NCBI GenBank assembly: GCA_000507305.1
Contig: DF239878.1
Span: 245,083 to 309,082, forward strand
DNA length: 64,000 bases
Source: Breviolum minutum Mf 1.05b.01
Taxonomy: Eukaryota; Sar; Dinophyceae; Suessiales; Symbiodiniaceae
Direction of reading: 5' to 3'
Positions within the stretch are counted from its first letter, which is position 1, and every line of letters begins with the position of its first letter. Position numbers and translations under genes: made by a program. The notes beneath the pieces were generated by a model. That model was given only the letters and a program-made list of their open reading frames with translations, was not told the DNA's origin and did not search any database. This document shows, piece after piece, positions 60,516 through 64,000 of the stretch.

Positions 60516-62470
60516 ACTTCTCTATAACACTGCTCTCTAACACTGCTCTACAACACTCTTCTCCAAAACTCTTCTCCAACAGCCTTCCCCAAGACTCTTT
60601 TCCTTCTCCACAACACCATCCACAACACTCTTCTCCAACACTTCTCTCCAACACTCTTCCCCAACACTTCTCTACAACACTCTTCTCCAAAACTCTTCTC
60701 CAACAGCCTTCCCCAAGACTCTTTTCCTTCTCCACAACACCATCCACAACACTCTTCTCCAACACTTCTCTCCAACACTCTTCCCCAACACTTCTCTACA
60801 ACACTCTTCTCCAACACTTCTCTCCAACACTCTTCCCCAACACTTCTCTACAACAATCTTCTCCAACACCTTCTCAAACACTTCGCTACAACACTTCTCT
60901 ACAAGTCTCTTCTCCAACACACTTCTACAACACTCTCCTCCAACACTTCTCTTCAACAATTCTCTTCAACACTTCTCTACAACAATCTTCTCCAACAATT
61001 CTCTACAACACGTCTCTAAAACTTCTCCACAACACTTCCTCAAAACACTTCTTCACAACACTTCTCCACAACACTTCTTCACACCACTTCCCTGCAACAC
61101 TTCTCCACAACACTTCTCCACAACACTCCTTCACAACACTTCTCCACAACACTTCACCATAACACTTCACCACAACACTTCTTCACAACACTTCTCGACA
61201 ACACTTCCCCACAACACTTCTCTACAACACTTCTCTACAACACTTCTTCACAACACTTCTCCACAACACTTCTCCACGACACTTCTCCAAAACACTCCTG
61301 CAGCACATTCCTTCACAACACTTCCCTATACTATTACAAAACTTCCCCACAACACTTCTTCACAACACTGCTACACAACACTTCTGTACAACACTTCACC
61401 ACTACACTTCTCCACAACACCTCTCTACAACACTTCACCACAATACTTCTCCACGACACTCCTTCACAGCGCTCCTTCACAATTCGCAACACTTCTCTAC
61501 AACACTTTTCGACAACACTTCCCACAACACTTCTTCACAACTCTTTCCACTACACTCCTTCGCAACACTTCCCCACAACACTTCTCCACAACACTCCTCT
61601 ACAAAACTTCACCACAAGACTTCTTCACAACACTGCTCTGCAAAGCTTCACCACAACACTAGACCCACAACACTTCTTCACAACTCTTCTCCACAATACT
61701 TCTCCACAACACTTCTCGACAACACTTCCCACAGCACTTCTCGACAGCACTTCTCGACAACACTTCCCACAACACTTCTCCACAACGCTTCTCCACAACA
61801 CACCTCTTCAGCTTTTCTCCACAACACTCCTTCACAACACTTCTCCACAACACTTCTCTACAACACTTCACCACAACACTTCACCACAATACTTCTCCAC
61901 GACACTCCTTCACAGCGCTCCTTCACAATTCACAACACTTCTCTACAACACTTCTCTACAAGACTTCTCCATAATACTTCTCTACAACACTTCACTTCAA
62001 CACTTCTCTACAACACCTCCTAAACAACACTCCTTCACAACACTTCTCTACGAGACTTCTCCATAATAATTCTCTACAACACTTCACTTCAGCACTTCTC
62101 GACAACACTTCTTCACAACACTTCTCTACGTCACTTCACCACAGCACTCCTTCACAATACTTCCCTGCAACACTTCTCTATAACACTTCACCACAACACT
62201 TCTCTACGCCACTTCACCACAATATTTCTCCGCAACACTCCTTCACAACACTCCTTCACAATACTTCTCCACAACACTCCTTCACAACGCTTCACTTCCC
62301 TATACCGCAACACTTCTCTACAACACTTTAACCACAACACTTCTCGACAACACCCTTTCACAACACTTCTCTTCAACACTTCACCACAACACTTTTCCAC
62401 AACAACTCTCTACAACACTTCCCGCAACATGTCTCTCCAACGCTTCACCGCAACACGTCCCCGCAACATG
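60516..62470. repeat. (CAACACTTCTCCA)n minisatellite, about 2 kb
   Basis: Built almost entirely of 12-14-base units of the type ACAACACTTCTCC with variation (TTCTTCAC, TTCTCTAC, TTCCCCAC). A larger copy of about 125 bp is visible at 60,547-60,670 and 60,670-60,795. Frames on both strands (Ser/Thr/Phe or Cys/Glu/Val-rich) are repeat products. Confidence 0.9.
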
Positions 62471-63220
62471 TCTCTCAAGTACTTCTCCGTACTACAAAGT
62501 ACTACGCCGTGCTACAAACTACTATTCTGTGCTACAAAGTACTACTCCGACCGAAACGACGTCAGAACGACGTCCATCCAGTACTACCCCGTACTACAAA
62601 GTAGCGCTCCGACCGTGCGACCTCCCAAACGACGTCAGAACCACCTCCATCCAGTACTACTCCGTACTACAAAGTACTTCTACGCACTACAGAACGACCA
62701 TCAGGACTACTCCAATACTACGCTGTATACTACAAAGAATTCTCCAGTGCTACTCCGTACTGCAAAGTACTACTCCGCACTACAAAGCACTACTCCGACC
62801 GAAACGACGTCAGAACGACGTCCATCCAGTACTGCTCCGTACTCAAAGTAACACTCCGACCGTGCGACCTCCAAAACGATGTCAGAACGACGTCCATCCA
62901 GTACTTTCTCCGTACTACAAAGTACTACTCCAGTACTATTCCGTAATACAAAGTACTACTACGTACTAAAAATGACCATCCAGTGCTACTTCGTACTACA
63001 AAGTACTACTTCGTACTACAAAGTACTACTCCGTACTACAAATTACTACTCCAGCACTACTCCGTACTACAAAGTAATTACTACTCCAGTTCTACTCCGT
63101 ACTACAAAGTACTACTCCAGTACTACTCCGTACTACAAAGTACTATTACGTCCTAAAATTGACCGTCCAGTGCTACTATAGGTACGACAAAGTACTACTC
63201 CTTACTACAAAGTAGTACAC
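62471..63220. repeat. (TACTCCGTACTACAAAG)n minisatellite
   Basis: Units of about 17-20 bp (CTACTCCGTACTACAAAGTA) interrupted by two copies of a longer block containing GACCGAAACGACGTCAGAACGACG. It is embedded inside the CAACACTTC field, which resumes after it. Confidence 0.9.
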
Positions 63221-63545
63221 CGACACTTCTCCACAACATTCCTTCACGACATTCCTTCACAACACTGCTTCACAACACTTTCCTACAACACTTCCCCACA
63301 ACACTTCTTCACTACACTCCTTCACAACACTTCTCTACAACACTGCACCACTACACTTCTCCACAACACCTCTCTACAGCACTTCAACACAATACTTCTC
63401 CACGACACTCCTTCACAACGCTCCTTCACAACTCTTCTCCGCAACACTCCTTCACAACACTTCTCTACCACGCTTTCCCACAACACTTCTCTACAACACT
63501 TCTCTACACTCTACAACACTTCACCACAACACTTCTCCACAACGC
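63221..63545. repeat. (CAACACTTCTCCA)n minisatellite, second block
   Basis: Same unit type as 60,516-62,470, resuming after the ACTACAAAG block and ending against the LINE fragment. Confidence 0.9.
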
Positions 63546-63737
63546 TTCCTTGCCACTTTGTCACAGCTGATGAATGACTTTCAACTGGTTGCACTCAATA
63601 CTTGGACACCCACGTTGAGAGCCACATCTTATACACCATCGGGATCATCGAGGATTGATTATCTCATGGTTCGATATCGAGATGCTGACATATCAGCCAA
63701 GCAGGTTGAGATGCTCACTGATGCACCATACAGTTAG
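63546..63737 (+). mobile_element. LINE (non-LTR retrotransposon) endonuclease fragment
   Basis: In-frame residues LVALNTWTP, YTPSGSSRIDYLMVRY and DISAKQVE match the C-terminal blocks of the exonuclease-endonuclease-phosphatase domain carried by LINE elements (the L-x-TW block, then S-x-IDY with its conserved Asp). About 60 residues precede a TAG at 63,735-63,737. The front of the nuclease is replaced by satellite DNA and no reverse transcriptase follows, so this is a truncated relic, or the element continues beyond a frameshift outside the window. Confidence 0.65.
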
Positions 63738-63739
63738 AG

Positions 63740-63858
63740 TAGGCCTTGCCCCTCTTCCCCCCATAGGCGCGAGGGCCATATGTGGGTTATAACCCCCAGA
63801 TTTATGGGTAGATTACACCCCAAAAATCTATCTTAAGGTTGAAGATGGGCAAGGCCTG
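63740..63858. repeat. Inverted repeat, 11-bp arms
   Basis: AGGCCTTGCCC at 63,741-63,751 and its exact complement GGGCAAGGCCT at 63,847-63,857, about 95 bp apart. The loop holds smaller self-complementary words (GGGTTATAACCCCC). It could fold as a hairpin in RNA or DNA. Confidence 0.6.
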
Positions 63859-64000
63859 CCTAATAGAAAAATAGTAAGTATTGTATAAGGGTTGTCCTGC
63901 GTAGAAAATTTTATGATATTTTTTGTAGTATTGTCCCCCCCCCCACTTTGCCTTGTCCTGTCTGTCAGAAGGTGTGAAACCGCTCAAGCGCACCTTGCTT

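Noticed and set aside
60308..61162. 284-codon open frame rich in Ser, Thr, Phe and Pro
   Set aside because: From 60,516 on it is a translation of the CAACACTTC minisatellite.
60445..62400. Minus-strand frames rich in Cys, Glu and Val
   Set aside because: Reverse-strand translation of the same minisatellite.

Overview
The window looks like nuclear DNA of a dinoflagellate, most likely a Symbiodiniaceae-type alga. This is inferred from several signals seen together. Coding density is low. Genes are cut into exons that only join in frame if GT, GC and probably GA are all allowed as 5' splice sites. Many acceptors read AG|G. Microsatellites and long satellites are abundant, and decayed mobile-element genes sit inside introns. 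There are no bacterial-style operons. No rRNA, tRNA, CRISPR array or intact spliced-leader gene was recognised.

Two genes can be reconstructed with some precision. (1) 9,949-12,189 (+), three exons, 678 codons: an opine-synthase-like (cucumopine synthase / cyclophilin-like) N-terminal half fused to a TauD/TfdA-type Fe(II)/2-oxoglutarate dioxygenase, with a hydrophobic leader that ends in FVAP. (2) 21,786-31,709 (+), four exons, 831 codons: a dynamin-family GTPase. Its third intron boundary pair (23,323-30,166) encloses 6.8 kb of foreign and repetitive DNA: a microsatellite, a frameshifted Merlin/IS1595-like transposase on the minus strand, a degenerate TGAC tract, a ~94-bp satellite, a frameshifted Rep-like superfamily-3 helicase gene on the minus strand, a second ~94-bp satellite with an internal palindrome, and an assembly gap.

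Layout. 0-2 kb: 3' end of an unrecognised basic, alanine-rich protein (+). 2-8 kb: mostly non-coding, with short minisatellites. 8-9 kb: isolated exons on both strands. 9.9-12.2 kb: fusion gene. 12.2-21 kb: sparse candidate exons, the best being an acidic C-terminus ending at 19,678. 21.8-31.7 kb: dynamin gene. 31.7-37.1 kb: minus-strand genes, including an eight-exon set (34.6-32.9 kb) ending in a lysine-rich tail; the first of them ends 18 bp from the dynamin stop. 39.6-60 kb: many short exons, mostly on the plus strand, of unrecognised genes. 60.5-63.5 kb: a 3-kb satellite field. 63.5-64 kb: a fragment of a LINE endonuclease and a small inverted repeat.

Exon limits were read by eye from splice motifs and phase compatibility. 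Only the two named genes, the eight-exon minus-strand gene and the mobile-element remnants are supported by more than open frame plus splice motif. The strand of several isolated exons is uncertain and is said to be so in each entry.
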